Source of the DNA: an uncultured SAR116 cluster alpha proteobacterium
Lineage (GTDB): Bacteria; Pseudomonadota; Alphaproteobacteria; Puniceispirillales; Puniceispirillaceae
Length of the DNA: 64,000 nucleotides
Reading direction: 5' to 3'
Assembly: GCA_902625725.1 (NCBI GenBank)
Contig: CACOCY010000006.1
Location: forward strand, 53,046-117,045
In this document: positions 9,573-17,913 of the stretch, in pieces
Layout: every line of letters starts with the position of its first letter
Position numbering within the stretch: the stretch's first letter is position 1
The notes under the pieces: generated by a model
What the model saw: the letters and a program-made list of their open reading frames with translations, nothing else
The model's database searches: none
Told to the model about the DNA's origin: nothing
Made by a program: the position numbers and the translations under genes

Positions 9573-10202
9573 TTAATCATTATCTGTAAGACCTGCACCC
9601 GCTCCTTCTAGTCTTGAATGTTCAGTTTCTGGAACATATGTATTTGATGCAAGAACCTCAAGTTCTCTCCAAATTTTTTCTTCTATAAATAAAGTGTCTG
9701 ATGGCTGCAATAGAGCCAGATTGTCATCGAACTGACTAACAATCTCTAATTTCAAATTATCGGCTTTTGTAAAACTAAGAAATTCTTTGCTAGCCAATAA
9801 AGAATATTGATGAATTCCTGCAACCTCTTGGTCGTTGAGACTTATTAAAACTTTCAACTCCGGGGCCAGATGGATACATGTTCCTGCCAGAAGTAATATG
9901 CTATCAATGTGTTTTATATAAATCTTTTTATATAGATTTGATTGTAAACAATCTATCAAAAATGAGGCATTCTGGACAACAGAAATAGATTCAAACTTTG
10001 CAATTTTTGAAGAGGTATTTAAAGAAAGAGGTGGTTCCTTACTCGCTTGAATTAAGCTTGGTAAAAAATCGAAAAATTTAAATTGATAAGCACCAATTTT
10101 TGCAGCGCTAGATGCTATATCCTGAGCATTACCAACATCAACTCCACCACCAACACAAGCTTTATAACATAAAAAAAGTGTTTCTGAGAAGGAGCGATGC
10201 AT
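9573..10202 (-). CDS. DUF3726-like protein of unknown function
   Basis: 209 residues, no signal peptide or membrane segment. The N-terminus (SFSETLFLCYKACVGGGVD, then AQDIASSAAKIG) and the C-terminal tail (PETEHSRLEGAGAGLTDND) match my memory of DUF3726 proteins of marine alphaproteobacteria, whose tail 'EASRxxGAGAGxxDND' is distinctive. Function is unknown. It begins 2 bases after the stop of the 568-residue gene, so it is the last gene of a translationally coupled operon with that protein and the M19 dipeptidase-like gene. A part in N-methylated amino acid breakdown is suggested only by that context. Confidence 0.6.
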   Translation of the reverse strand: MHRSFSETLFLCYKACVGGGVDVGNAQDIASSAAKIGAYQFKFFDFLPSLIQASKEPPLSLNTSSKIAKFESISVVQNASFLIDCLQSNLYKKIYIKHIDSILLLAGTCIHLAPELKVLISLNDQEVAGIHQYSLLASKEFLSFTKADNLKLEIVSQFDDNLALLQPSDTLFIEEKIWRELEVLASNTYVPETEHSRLEGAGAGLTDND

Positions 10203-10204
10203 AA

Positions 10205-11911
10205 TTAGTTAAGTGCTGGAAGCCACCAATCATCAGCATCTGGAGCCGCTAATTCGGACGCTGTTGGCGCACCCTGGTATAACGTTATGCGTGTCCATCT
10301 ATCTGACTTTGGATCGAATTTTGCTGCGCCAAAAAATGATAATTTACATCTCAGCATATCAATTGGACGGCAATTTTTACCAATCAAATTATCTTGTATT
10401 TCACCGTAAGGTGCCCATAAAGATGTCTGTATTCTTCTCACGATATATCGAAATTCTGGATGCTTTAGGATAAAAACAGCAGTAATTTCGTTTTCATCAT
10501 AATCCTTTAATGCGTTTTCCAATTCTTGAACTCTTTTCGCAATATCAAGTGGTTGCTCTTTTTCGGCTCCTTCTTCTGTTTGTCTTAAACCGAGTCTAGG
10601 TTCGAGCTTAGATGCGGAGGTATACCAGAACTGGAAATTTTCGTCTGGATCAGAAAAATCGATCTTAAACGCCCAATCAAATTGTTTCCTCATTATTTTT
10701 TTTAGTGATTTTAAAGACATATCAGGGCGGAGGCGAGCTTCGGCGTTACTATTCATACAATGTGATAAATCGTCAATCTCATCTCCCCCTATTTCAACTA
10801 TAAGCGAGATCATGAGCTCCTGCGTTTCAATTGACAGTTCACTAGTTTCATTTACAAGTTTGTTGAGCGGGTGATAATCATCAGTATATGATTGAAATTT
10901 AGGACCTAATTCATCCCATTCTTTTCTAAGAATAGTTATTCGGTTAGCCTGAACCATATCTGCTGTCTGCCATTGTTTAAGGTGCTTTTTAACCCTTTCG
11001 TATAATGTGAGTAATTTTGTTTTCTCTGAAATATTAAGTGAGACTTTTTCCCGCATTCTGGTGATTGCAGTCTCTCGAGCTAAAATCCAATTATTTATTA
11101 ATACAGGATGGCTTATTAAAAACGGGGCCATGCCGAGACCTGTTGAATTACCAATTCCCAAATATCGTTTGTTTTCAGAGGAAAGCCTAATTGCTGTTTT
11201 TGGAGATTTACTTTTTGCGATATGTTCTACAAGTTTATGAGTAAATTCCCTGATGAGATACACGGCCAGCATCTCAATTTGGAAAGGTCCAGACAGATTA
11301 CCTCTATTTAAAATTTTATGTCTATCTGCTATTCCGAACTTACCATTTCCATAAACAGCTGTTGTTCTCATAAGGTAACCAGTGGTTTCAACAAGCTTTC
11401 GTTCTGGTTGAACTCCTCTCGATAAACTATCGACAACATGTTCAAAAAGTCTGACAGATTTATTGGCTCTGCTTAGAACCAACTCTCTGTTTGAATATCT
11501 GCCTGCCTCTTGTCGCGGCACTTGTTCTTCCAACCTGTCAAGGTCAATATCGGAGGGGATGCCATCAAATAAAACGTATGTACTATCCCATGCCTCTGCG
11601 ATCACACGATCCGTTCGTTTTGCATCAGACAGTGGATGTGTGAAAGCTATAAGAGAATAGGGCATACCATCATATTTGATTGTTAAGACAGCTTTCCCGA
11701 AACCTTTCTCATTTAAGGACCAATTTTTGATATGAAGTGAAGAACCTCCTTTTGATAGCTGTCGTAATAAAACACGCATAAAGGATAATCGTGTTGGGAA
11801 AAAGCTGCCTAGCCTTGCTAATTTCATAACTTCACTTGCTGGTCTCAGCTGAGCTGTTAAATCTTGAGTGAGTTTACATAATTCCGATTTTTTAGATTTT
11901 TGTTTCATCAT
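10205..11911 (-). CDS. Unrecognised 568-residue cytoplasmic protein
   Basis: I do not recognise this protein. It has no signal peptide and no membrane helices, is rich in Arg/Lys and Glu, and looks mostly helical in the middle (about residues 280-400). Possible landmarks are VYGNGKFGIADR near 190, the SSENKRYLGIGNSTGLGMAPF segment near 245-265, and a C-terminal part ending DADDWWLPALN. It starts 2 bases after the stop of the M19 dipeptidase-like gene and ends 2 bases before the DUF3726 gene, so the three are made together. Two ATGs in tandem begin it (MMKQ). Its presence in a tight catabolic operon suggests an enzyme or scaffold, but nothing in it names a reaction. Confidence 0.8.
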   Translation of the reverse strand: MMKQKSKKSELCKLTQDLTAQLRPASEVMKLARLGSFFPTRLSFMRVLLRQLSKGGSSLHIKNWSLNEKGFGKAVLTIKYDGMPYSLIAFTHPLSDAKRTDRVIAEAWDSTYVLFDGIPSDIDLDRLEEQVPRQEAGRYSNRELVLSRANKSVRLFEHVVDSLSRGVQPERKLVETTGYLMRTTAVYGNGKFGIADRHKILNRGNLSGPFQIEMLAVYLIREFTHKLVEHIAKSKSPKTAIRLSSENKRYLGIGNSTGLGMAPFLISHPVLINNWILARETAITRMREKVSLNISEKTKLLTLYERVKKHLKQWQTADMVQANRITILRKEWDELGPKFQSYTDDYHPLNKLVNETSELSIETQELMISLIVEIGGDEIDDLSHCMNSNAEARLRPDMSLKSLKKIMRKQFDWAFKIDFSDPDENFQFWYTSASKLEPRLGLRQTEEGAEKEQPLDIAKRVQELENALKDYDENEITAVFILKHPEFRYIVRRIQTSLWAPYGEIQDNLIGKNCRPIDMLRCKLSFFGAAKFDPKSDRWTRITLYQGAPTASELAAPDADDWWLPALN

Positions 11912-11913
11912 AC

Positions 11914-12891
11914 TCAGTGCCCAAATGCATTTTTATAGAACTTATACCAATTATCACCTAGTATGCCATCAATCTCTTGCTGAGAGAAGCCAGTTTTATG
12001 CAGTCCTTTTTCTAAATTAGGAAAATCTGTGTTCCTTCCAAACCATTCTGGTTGTTTTGGAAAACCAGCTTTTTCTAATGTGCCTTCACCATAATCAATA
12101 GTTTTTGTCCAGCGTCCATTTCGCATCCATTCAACAATTGAGTCAGGGTGGTCTTGACAAAGATCAGAGCCTATTCCAAGAGAAGCGGTTCCTCCCATCA
12201 AATCAGCAGTCCTTCCAATCATTTCACAAAATTCATTCAAGGTACAACTGGTTCCATTTTTTAGGTGATGGGGGTAAATTGAAAACCCAAGTATGCTCCC
12301 AGAATTTGCTAACTCTTTTAAAACAGTATCTGATTTGTTACGTTTGGCATTATGCCAAAAATTTGGGTTGGCGTGTGTAACCGCTATAGGCCTTGACGAA
12401 AATTCAATTGCTTGAAGGGTAGACATTTCTGCTGAATGACTCATGTCTATAATAATACCTAGACGATTCATTTCAGCTATTACTTCTCTTCCCATTCGGG
12501 TAATACCACTATCCTCAGCCTCATAACAACCGGTTGCTAATAAAGACTGGTTATTGTAGGAAAGCTGAATTATTCGAACGCCAAGCTGATGCCATATTTG
12601 AAGAAGTTTAATATCATCCTCAATTGGTGCTGGTGTCTGAAAACCAAATATAATGGCAGTTTTTCCCTCTTTCTTAGCAACACTTATATCTTCGGCACAG
12701 TGAGCCTGCATGATCCTGTCAGGATAACTTTCAAACCAGCTATTCCATTTTTCTAGATTAAGCACAGTTTCTCTGAAATTTTCATGATAAGCGATTGTTG
12801 CATGCACGCAGTCAAGACTGCCATCAAGCATTTCCCAAAAAATCTTTTTAGACCAGTTTGCATATTGCAGACCATCAATTTTATAACTCAT
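11914..12891 (-). CDS. M19 (renal dipeptidase-like) family protein, metal site incomplete
   Basis: 325 residues with the M19 TIM-barrel pattern: IDG strand start at 5-7, IIDMSHS at 147-153, AVTHANP at 170-176 and GIGSDL. It belongs to the subgroup I recall beside dgcAB in Pseudomonas aeruginosa (PA5396), an operon for dimethylglycine. In this subgroup and here, the canonical DGHxD is DGLQY (His to Leu8, Asp to Tyr10) and the bridging Glu is Gln85, so only His152 and His173 of the usual zinc ligands remain; ordinary dipeptidase activity is doubtful. ATG 12891 (MSYKID) is preferred over TTG 12915 because AAAGGG sits 8 bases before it. First gene of the operon with the 568-residue and DUF3726 genes. 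Confidence 0.82.
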   Translation of the reverse strand: MSYKIDGLQYANWSKKIFWEMLDGSLDCVHATIAYHENFRETVLNLEKWNSWFESYPDRIMQAHCAEDISVAKKEGKTAIIFGFQTPAPIEDDIKLLQIWHQLGVRIIQLSYNNQSLLATGCYEAEDSGITRMGREVIAEMNRLGIIIDMSHSAEMSTLQAIEFSSRPIAVTHANPNFWHNAKRNKSDTVLKELANSGSILGFSIYPHHLKNGTSCTLNEFCEMIGRTADLMGGTASLGIGSDLCQDHPDSIVEWMRNGRWTKTIDYGEGTLEKAGFPKQPEWFGRNTDFPNLEKGLHKTGFSQQEIDGILGDNWYKFYKNAFGH

Positions 12892-12998
12892 ATAGACGCC
12901 CTTTGAGATTTTCAAATTTAAGTTTTTAACCTTTTACAAAGTTTTAAATAACATATTCTAAAATATCCGGAAATACTCTATCATTTGACCCTGAAAAT

Positions 12999-13018
12999 GA
13001 ATATGTGCGAAGATATTC
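12999..13018. promoter_or_regulatory. Inverted repeat in a divergent control region
   Basis: GAATAT (12999-13004) and ATATTC (13013-13018) are perfect 6-base arms with an 8-base spacer, between the divergent M19 operon and the reductase gene and 31 bases before the latter's ATG. It could be an operator half-site pair. In AT-rich DNA short repeats like this arise by chance, so support is weak. Confidence 0.25.
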
Positions 13019-13049
13019 TGTGAAATTGAAATGAACGGAAGTTAATTTT

Positions 13050-14054
13050 ATGCCTGAAACCAAATCAATGACACTAGATGAAATTTATAATCTTGCTTTT
13101 AGCAAATTGATGGAGGCAGGTGCTGATAAGCATAATGCATCTATTCTCTCAAACATATTACGAAATGCTGAAAGAGATGGCTCTCATTCTCATGGATTAT
13201 TTAGACTGCCTGCTTATTTAACCGGTCTAAAATCAGGTAAAATCAAAGGAAGTGCGAGGGCTAGTATTACCGAGGTTACGCCCTCCTTTATTCGTGTAGA
13301 TGGTGGTCATGGATTGGCACCCACAGCACATAATGTAGCCATCCCAGCACTTGTGGATGCTACGAAACAAACAGGAGTAGCAATAGCAGCCATTCATAGA
13401 TGTTTTCATATGGCGGCTTTATGGCCAGAAGTTGAGGCAATAGCAGAAAATGGTCTTGCTGCCATTGCTTGCACAAATTATATGCCAGCTGTAGCGCCAG
13501 CAGGGGCTAGTAAAGCTTTTTTTGGTACAAATCCAATCGCTTTTGCTTGGCCGCGTCCTGATAAAACACCTATTGTATATGACATGGCAACTGCTGCAAT
13601 GGCGTTGGGGGATGTTCAAGTAGCTGCACGTGATGGAAAAAAAGTACCACTTGGTACTGGCCTTGATAATCAGGGAAAGCCAACTACTGAACCCTCTGCC
13701 ATTGTCAAGGGAGGTGTGCTTCTGCCTTTTGGGGGCTATAAAGGCTCTGGTTTGTCAATGATGGTTGAATTGCTCACAGCTGGTCTTACTGGGGAAACTT
13801 TCTCCGATGAAACTAAGGCACGCGATAATGCAGATGGAGGTCCTCCTATTGGAGGACAATTTCTCTTAGCTATGTCACCGGAAATTATTGCAATAGATGA
13901 TTGGCAAACCCATTGTGACTCATTTTTTGAGCGGATTAGTGGTTTACCGGGACAAGGCGTGCGTCTTCCCGGAGAAAGGCGGCATAAAAATCGCCTATCT
14001 AGTGCCCCAAGACGCATTAATATAGATCTTTTAGAAAAAATAGCCTCTTTTTAG
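13050..14054 (+). CDS. Ldh-family NAD(P)H oxidoreductase, delta1-pyrroline/piperideine-2-carboxylate reductase-like
   Basis: 334 residues of the malate/L-sulfolactate dehydrogenase-like family, which is not the common Rossmann lactate dehydrogenase. The catalytic loop DGSHSHGLFRL (about 47-57), the GHGLAPTAHN segment, FFGTNPIAFAWP, and GGYKGSGL are in place. The closest characterised members reduce cyclic imino acids (DpkA/LhpI type) to proline or pipecolate; a malate or ureidoglycolate dehydrogenase role cannot be excluded. A cyclic-imino-acid role would fit the neighbouring sarcosine oxidase and M19 genes, as in betaine catabolism. It is the only plus-strand gene here and ends 8 bases from the convergent sox operon. 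Confidence 0.8.
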   Translation: MPETKSMTLDEIYNLAFSKLMEAGADKHNASILSNILRNAERDGSHSHGLFRLPAYLTGLKSGKIKGSARASITEVTPSFIRVDGGHGLAPTAHNVAIPALVDATKQTGVAIAAIHRCFHMAALWPEVEAIAENGLAAIACTNYMPAVAPAGASKAFFGTNPIAFAWPRPDKTPIVYDMATAAMALGDVQVAARDGKKVPLGTGLDNQGKPTTEPSAIVKGGVLLPFGGYKGSGLSMMVELLTAGLTGETFSDETKARDNADGGPPIGGQFLLAMSPEIIAIDDWQTHCDSFFERISGLPGQGVRLPGERRHKNRLSSAPRRINIDLLEKIASF

Positions 14055-14062
14055 AGAGTATT

Positions 14063-14650
14063 TCATAATACTCTTTTCTCAAAACCATATTGTTCAGCTG
14101 TCTCGGATAAAAGTTGCCAAAGGGACTCTGAGAAACTTCTTGGTAAAAAAATTTGCCAGTAATTTTGCTTTCGCCATAGCTTGATACTAACATGATGCAT
14201 AGATGTAGTAATTAATTTATCAACTGGAAATTGTGCTTCCCGAAGATCAACTGGAACATGATGAGCAAGTATTTGGTTTGAAAAAATCCCGCTTATTTTT
14301 ACGCGAACAAAGCTATGTGACAGGTCAAGGTTCGTAACAAAATTTTCTTGATCAAAATTGAAACTACCTGAATAATCGTCTAAAACCCACCATTTGAAAG
14401 GCTCAACACGAACGACGCTGGCGTTACCATAATGACAAACAACACCAGATTTTAAATAATCATTATGTATTTTAAGAACTTTAATATGTTTCTGAAATTC
14501 ATTTATTTTGTTAGGCCAGGTAGCTAATTGATTAAGCTTGGAATCCCTCACAAGTTCAAAATCAATTTCCGCTGAAACGGCTATCTCCTGATTTTTCGGA
14601 AAATATGCATCTAGTGCATTGACACGAGCAATTTTAGACAACTTAACCAT
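14063..14650 (-). CDS. soxG: Sarcosine oxidase gamma subunit-like protein
   Basis: 195 residues, last gene of soxBDAG. The gamma subunit of heterotetrameric sarcosine oxidase resembles the C-terminal folate-binding fold of T-protein and packs against alpha. Similarity within the family is low; here the call rests on size, position and patterns such as LDLSHSFVRVKISG and HVPVDLREAQFP. ATG 14650 (MVKLSKIARVNALDAY) overlaps the alpha stop by 8 bases, fitting translational coupling, and is chosen over the longer frame opening at 14692. It should complete the complex that demethylates sarcosine. Confidence 0.82.
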   Translation of the reverse strand: MVKLSKIARVNALDAYFPKNQEIAVSAEIDFELVRDSKLNQLATWPNKINEFQKHIKVLKIHNDYLKSGVVCHYGNASVVRVEPFKWWVLDDYSGSFNFDQENFVTNLDLSHSFVRVKISGIFSNQILAHHVPVDLREAQFPVDKLITTSMHHVSIKLWRKQNYWQIFLPRSFSESLWQLLSETAEQYGFEKRVL

Positions 14651-17621
14651 ACAATCTTGAGCCCTCTGGATCAAACATATGCGGAGATACAATGTCTACA
14701 TCTAAAAAAGTAGAGCGCAATTCGTCAGATAAAACTATATTTTTGCCCTTGATCAAATTTAAGCCTCCTTCAATAAAACCAAGTGCTATCCAATGCCCTA
14801 GTGCGGGCGAGAAGGTAACAGAGGTAACCCATCCAATAGGATGACCGTTTAAGCGGCCAGCTTCATTTAATAATGCTCCAACTTTAAAGGATTTGTTTTT
14901 ATGTTTCGGAAAAATACCAACTAGCTGTGGTCTGTGAGAATGAGTTAGGGCTTTTCTATTTTTAAGAACACCTCCGACGAAATCTTTATTCATAGAAGCC
15001 ATCCTACCAAGTCCAATATCCTCTATGGTCACTCTTCCATCAATTTCAGCGCTTGTTACATGCCCTTTCTCAATTCGCATTGTCCCAAGAGCTTCAAGGC
15101 CATAAAGACAGGAATCGAATTCCTGAGCTCTACTCCAGATCAATTCCATGATTGAATGTGCATAATCACTCGGAATATAAATCTCATAAGCAAGTTCCCC
15201 AGAAAAGCTTATGCGTGCAATATTGCAAATCACAGTTTGTATCGAGATTTGTTTTACTCCCATAAAAGGTAGTGACTCATTCGAAATTTCAACAGGATTA
15301 TCTACAATTTTTGACAGTAAATTTCGTGAATTAGGCCCAGCAATTGCACAGCCACCCCACTGGTCAGTTACCGAAGTTATCTGAACGTTTAAGTTAGACC
15401 ATCGAACCTGCAATAATTCCTCTAACTTTGTCATTACGGAAGATGCATTATTAGTTGTGGTTGTCATAAGATAACAGTGATTGGCAAGTCGCCAGGTTGT
15501 GCCATCGTCAAACACAAAACCATCGTCCCGGAGCATTATGCCGTAACGAGCTTTTCCAACGGGTAGACTATTAAACGAATTGGTATAAATTCGATTAACA
15601 AATTCGGTTGTATCGGGGCCCTGTATCATTATCTTTCCAAGAGAGCTTATATCGCAAATGCCAACGCTTTTTCTAGTTATAGTTGCCTCTCTTATATAAG
15701 CTGAGTCCAATGTTTCAGATTGCACTGGATAATACCACGGCCTTTGCCATAATCCTGAATTAATCATAACAGCATTGTTGTTAAGAGAAAATTTATTAAA
15801 AGGTGTTCTTCTGATTAGCTTAAAGTGAGACTGCCTGTTTCTGCCTGCTAACGCACCCAGTGAAATCGATGTATAAGGGGGTCGAAAACGAGTCACTCCA
15901 ACTTGACTTATTGAGCAATTAAGCGCATCAGCCATTAAGGCAATGCCGATGATATTGCCCATCTTTCCTTGATCTGTTGCCATGCCCAAAGTTGTATATC
16001 GTTTCATATGTTCTACTGATATAAAACCTTCTTGATGTGCTAGACGAATATCAGAAGTGGTAACATCATTCTGTGGATCAACAAACGCTTTACCCTTGAT
16101 TGAAGCCAAGCGAATTTCGTATAAGGGGGCAATTGGCTTCTCCCAACCGCCTGTAATTAAAGAAGGTTTATATTTTTGTTTTGAGTTGTATTTAAACAAT
16201 TCCTTTGCTGAATTAATACATTGTTTTTGCTGCCAAATACCGGCAGCAGAACCTACAAGAAAAACTGATTTTGCATCTCCAAATGAAGTAAAGCACGCAT
16301 TTTCCTCGTTCCAATTTATTGGAAAATTTTGATGTGAAGCAAGATGGATCACGGGAGACCATCCAGCGGATATTAGAAGACAATCACAAAAGAGAGTTCC
16401 TGCATAACGCCATCCTTTATCTGTCATCTCAACTATTTTAATTCTACTAATAGTTGAATTGTTAAACCCTTTTTCTGCCTTAGCAACGCCAGACCCAAGC
16501 AACAAATTTATTCCGGTCCCCGAAATTTGACGCAAGAGTATATCTCCAATTTGCTCACGAATTTCCAATATTGTAACTTTTGCGCCAGCGTTTTTTAATT
16601 CTATTGCCGTTTCATAAGCAGAATCGTTATTGGTACAGATAACAATGTTTTTGCTGATTAATATTCCGTACCGGTTAAGATATGCGCGGGCAGAGTTTAC
16701 GCTCATAATTCCTGGCAGATCATTATTTATAAATGCATAAACTCTCTCAATAGCACCAGTAGCTAATATTACATTGTTTGCTCTACAAATATTAAATCTT
16801 TGTCTTGGTTTTTTATCTAAATCTTTGCGCCCCTCTGAGGGAATAATCTCAATAAGTCCAACAGTTGTGTTGTCATATAAGCCAAAAGCAGTTGTATGTG
16901 TTAGAATAGTAACCCCAAGTTTTTTTAGCAGTTTTTCTTGCTCCTCTAATTCTTTTTTGTCTTGCTGATTTAGAAAGCTTCCGCCAATAATATAATCTTG
17001 TTCTACTATCAATACATCTTTCCCTGTTTTTGCTGCAGATATAGCTGCTTGTAGACCCGAGGGACCACTTCCAATTACTAAAATATCCGTGTGAGTATGA
17101 AGATGCTCATAGTAATCGGGGTCTGGCAGTCTTGACGATTTTCCTAATCCTGCGGCTTTTCTAATAAAGCGTTCGAAAAACATCCATATTCTAGTGCCTC
17201 GCCCCCATTCGAAGGGCGGTACGCCCATAAACATTTTATAATAAAATCCAGCAGCAAAAAATCTACCAAGAAAATTCAAAATACTTCCAAAATCATGTTT
17301 GACAGATGGCCAGGCATTTTGTGAATAGATATGTAGTCCATCTATTAATTCTGTGGTACTAGCTCGGATATTTGGTTCTGTACGAGCACCAAATCCAATA
17401 GTTACAAGTGCTCCAGCCTCTTCAACACCAGCCGACATTACGCCACGTGGTCTATGATATTTAAAGCTTCTTCCAATTATATTTAGATTATTAGCTAATA
17501 ATCCTGCTGCAATGCTATCGCCTTTTCTGGCAAAATATTTCTTCCTGTTCCAATAGAAATGTATTAAATCTTCCGTAATTTCCGGGGGATGTAAAACGTT
17601 GTTTATACGTTCAGACTTCAT
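14643..17621 (-). CDS. soxA: Sarcosine oxidase alpha subunit
   Basis: 992 residues in the usual order: an N-terminal ferredoxin-like domain without cluster cysteines (RSFKYHRPRG at 51-60), an NAD-binding Rossmann domain (GSGPSG at 184-189), and a C-terminal GCV_T/aminomethyltransferase domain (about 600-985) that binds tetrahydrofolate and captures the methyl group as 5,10-methylene-THF. The tail DPEGSRLYG is typical. With SoxBDG it oxidises sarcosine, or a related N-methyl amino acid, to glycine, H2O2 and a one-carbon unit. The start ATG overlaps the delta stop as ATGA. Dimethylglycine-type enzymes have similar domains, but the four-gene order supports sarcosine oxidase. Confidence 0.93.
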   Translation of the reverse strand: MKSERINNVLHPPEITEDLIHFYWNRKKYFARKGDSIAAGLLANNLNIIGRSFKYHRPRGVMSAGVEEAGALVTIGFGARTEPNIRASTTELIDGLHIYSQNAWPSVKHDFGSILNFLGRFFAAGFYYKMFMGVPPFEWGRGTRIWMFFERFIRKAAGLGKSSRLPDPDYYEHLHTHTDILVIGSGPSGLQAAISAAKTGKDVLIVEQDYIIGGSFLNQQDKKELEEQEKLLKKLGVTILTHTTAFGLYDNTTVGLIEIIPSEGRKDLDKKPRQRFNICRANNVILATGAIERVYAFINNDLPGIMSVNSARAYLNRYGILISKNIVICTNNDSAYETAIELKNAGAKVTILEIREQIGDILLRQISGTGINLLLGSGVAKAEKGFNNSTISRIKIVEMTDKGWRYAGTLFCDCLLISAGWSPVIHLASHQNFPINWNEENACFTSFGDAKSVFLVGSAAGIWQQKQCINSAKELFKYNSKQKYKPSLITGGWEKPIAPLYEIRLASIKGKAFVDPQNDVTTSDIRLAHQEGFISVEHMKRYTTLGMATDQGKMGNIIGIALMADALNCSISQVGVTRFRPPYTSISLGALAGRNRQSHFKLIRRTPFNKFSLNNNAVMINSGLWQRPWYYPVQSETLDSAYIREATITRKSVGICDISSLGKIMIQGPDTTEFVNRIYTNSFNSLPVGKARYGIMLRDDGFVFDDGTTWRLANHCYLMTTTTNNASSVMTKLEELLQVRWSNLNVQITSVTDQWGGCAIAGPNSRNLLSKIVDNPVEISNESLPFMGVKQISIQTVICNIARISFSGELAYEIYIPSDYAHSIMELIWSRAQEFDSCLYGLEALGTMRIEKGHVTSAEIDGRVTIEDIGLGRMASMNKDFVGGVLKNRKALTHSHRPQLVGIFPKHKNKSFKVGALLNEAGRLNGHPIGWVTSVTFSPALGHWIALGFIEGGLNLIKGKNIVLSDELRSTFLDVDIVSPHMFDPEGSRLYG

Positions 17622-17902
17622 TTGTTTTTCTCAACTTGTTTTTGCCAATCGCCATGAGCAAGTTCCACAGAAAAAATCTCATGTGTTACAGTATCTCTCT
17701 CAACTAGAAGCCATGAGCGACATCCATGAGAATGTTGCCAAGTTTCTATTTGTCTGCCATAGATATTTTGTCTCAGAAAAACTGCATCATGCCAGCTATC
17801 TTCATCTGCATTCAAAGCTGGGTAGGTTATTTGGCCATCACCACCATAACTAAATTCAGTTTGGTCCCGCTTACCACAAAAAGGACATTTTATTTGTAAC
17901 AT
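17618..17902 (-). CDS. soxD: Sarcosine oxidase delta subunit
   Basis: 94-residue zinc-binding subunit. The ligand set is visible as CPFCG (Cys6, Cys9) and HSHGC (His59, Cys61), with the FSYGGD and LRQNIYG segments conserved in the family. It lies 11 bases after soxB and overlaps soxA by 4 bases (ATGA). It has no known function outside the heterotetramer, so its presence shows that the enzyme is the four-subunit type rather than monomeric sarcosine oxidase. Confidence 0.93.
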   Translation of the reverse strand: MLQIKCPFCGKRDQTEFSYGGDGQITYPALNADEDSWHDAVFLRQNIYGRQIETWQHSHGCRSWLLVERDTVTHEIFSVELAHGDWQKQVEKNK

Positions 17903-17913
17903 TTCTCTAAATC

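Noticed and set aside
12105..12380. Plus-strand 91-residue ORF opposite the M19 gene
   Set aside because: A shadow of the M19 reading frame with no motif or ribosome-binding site.
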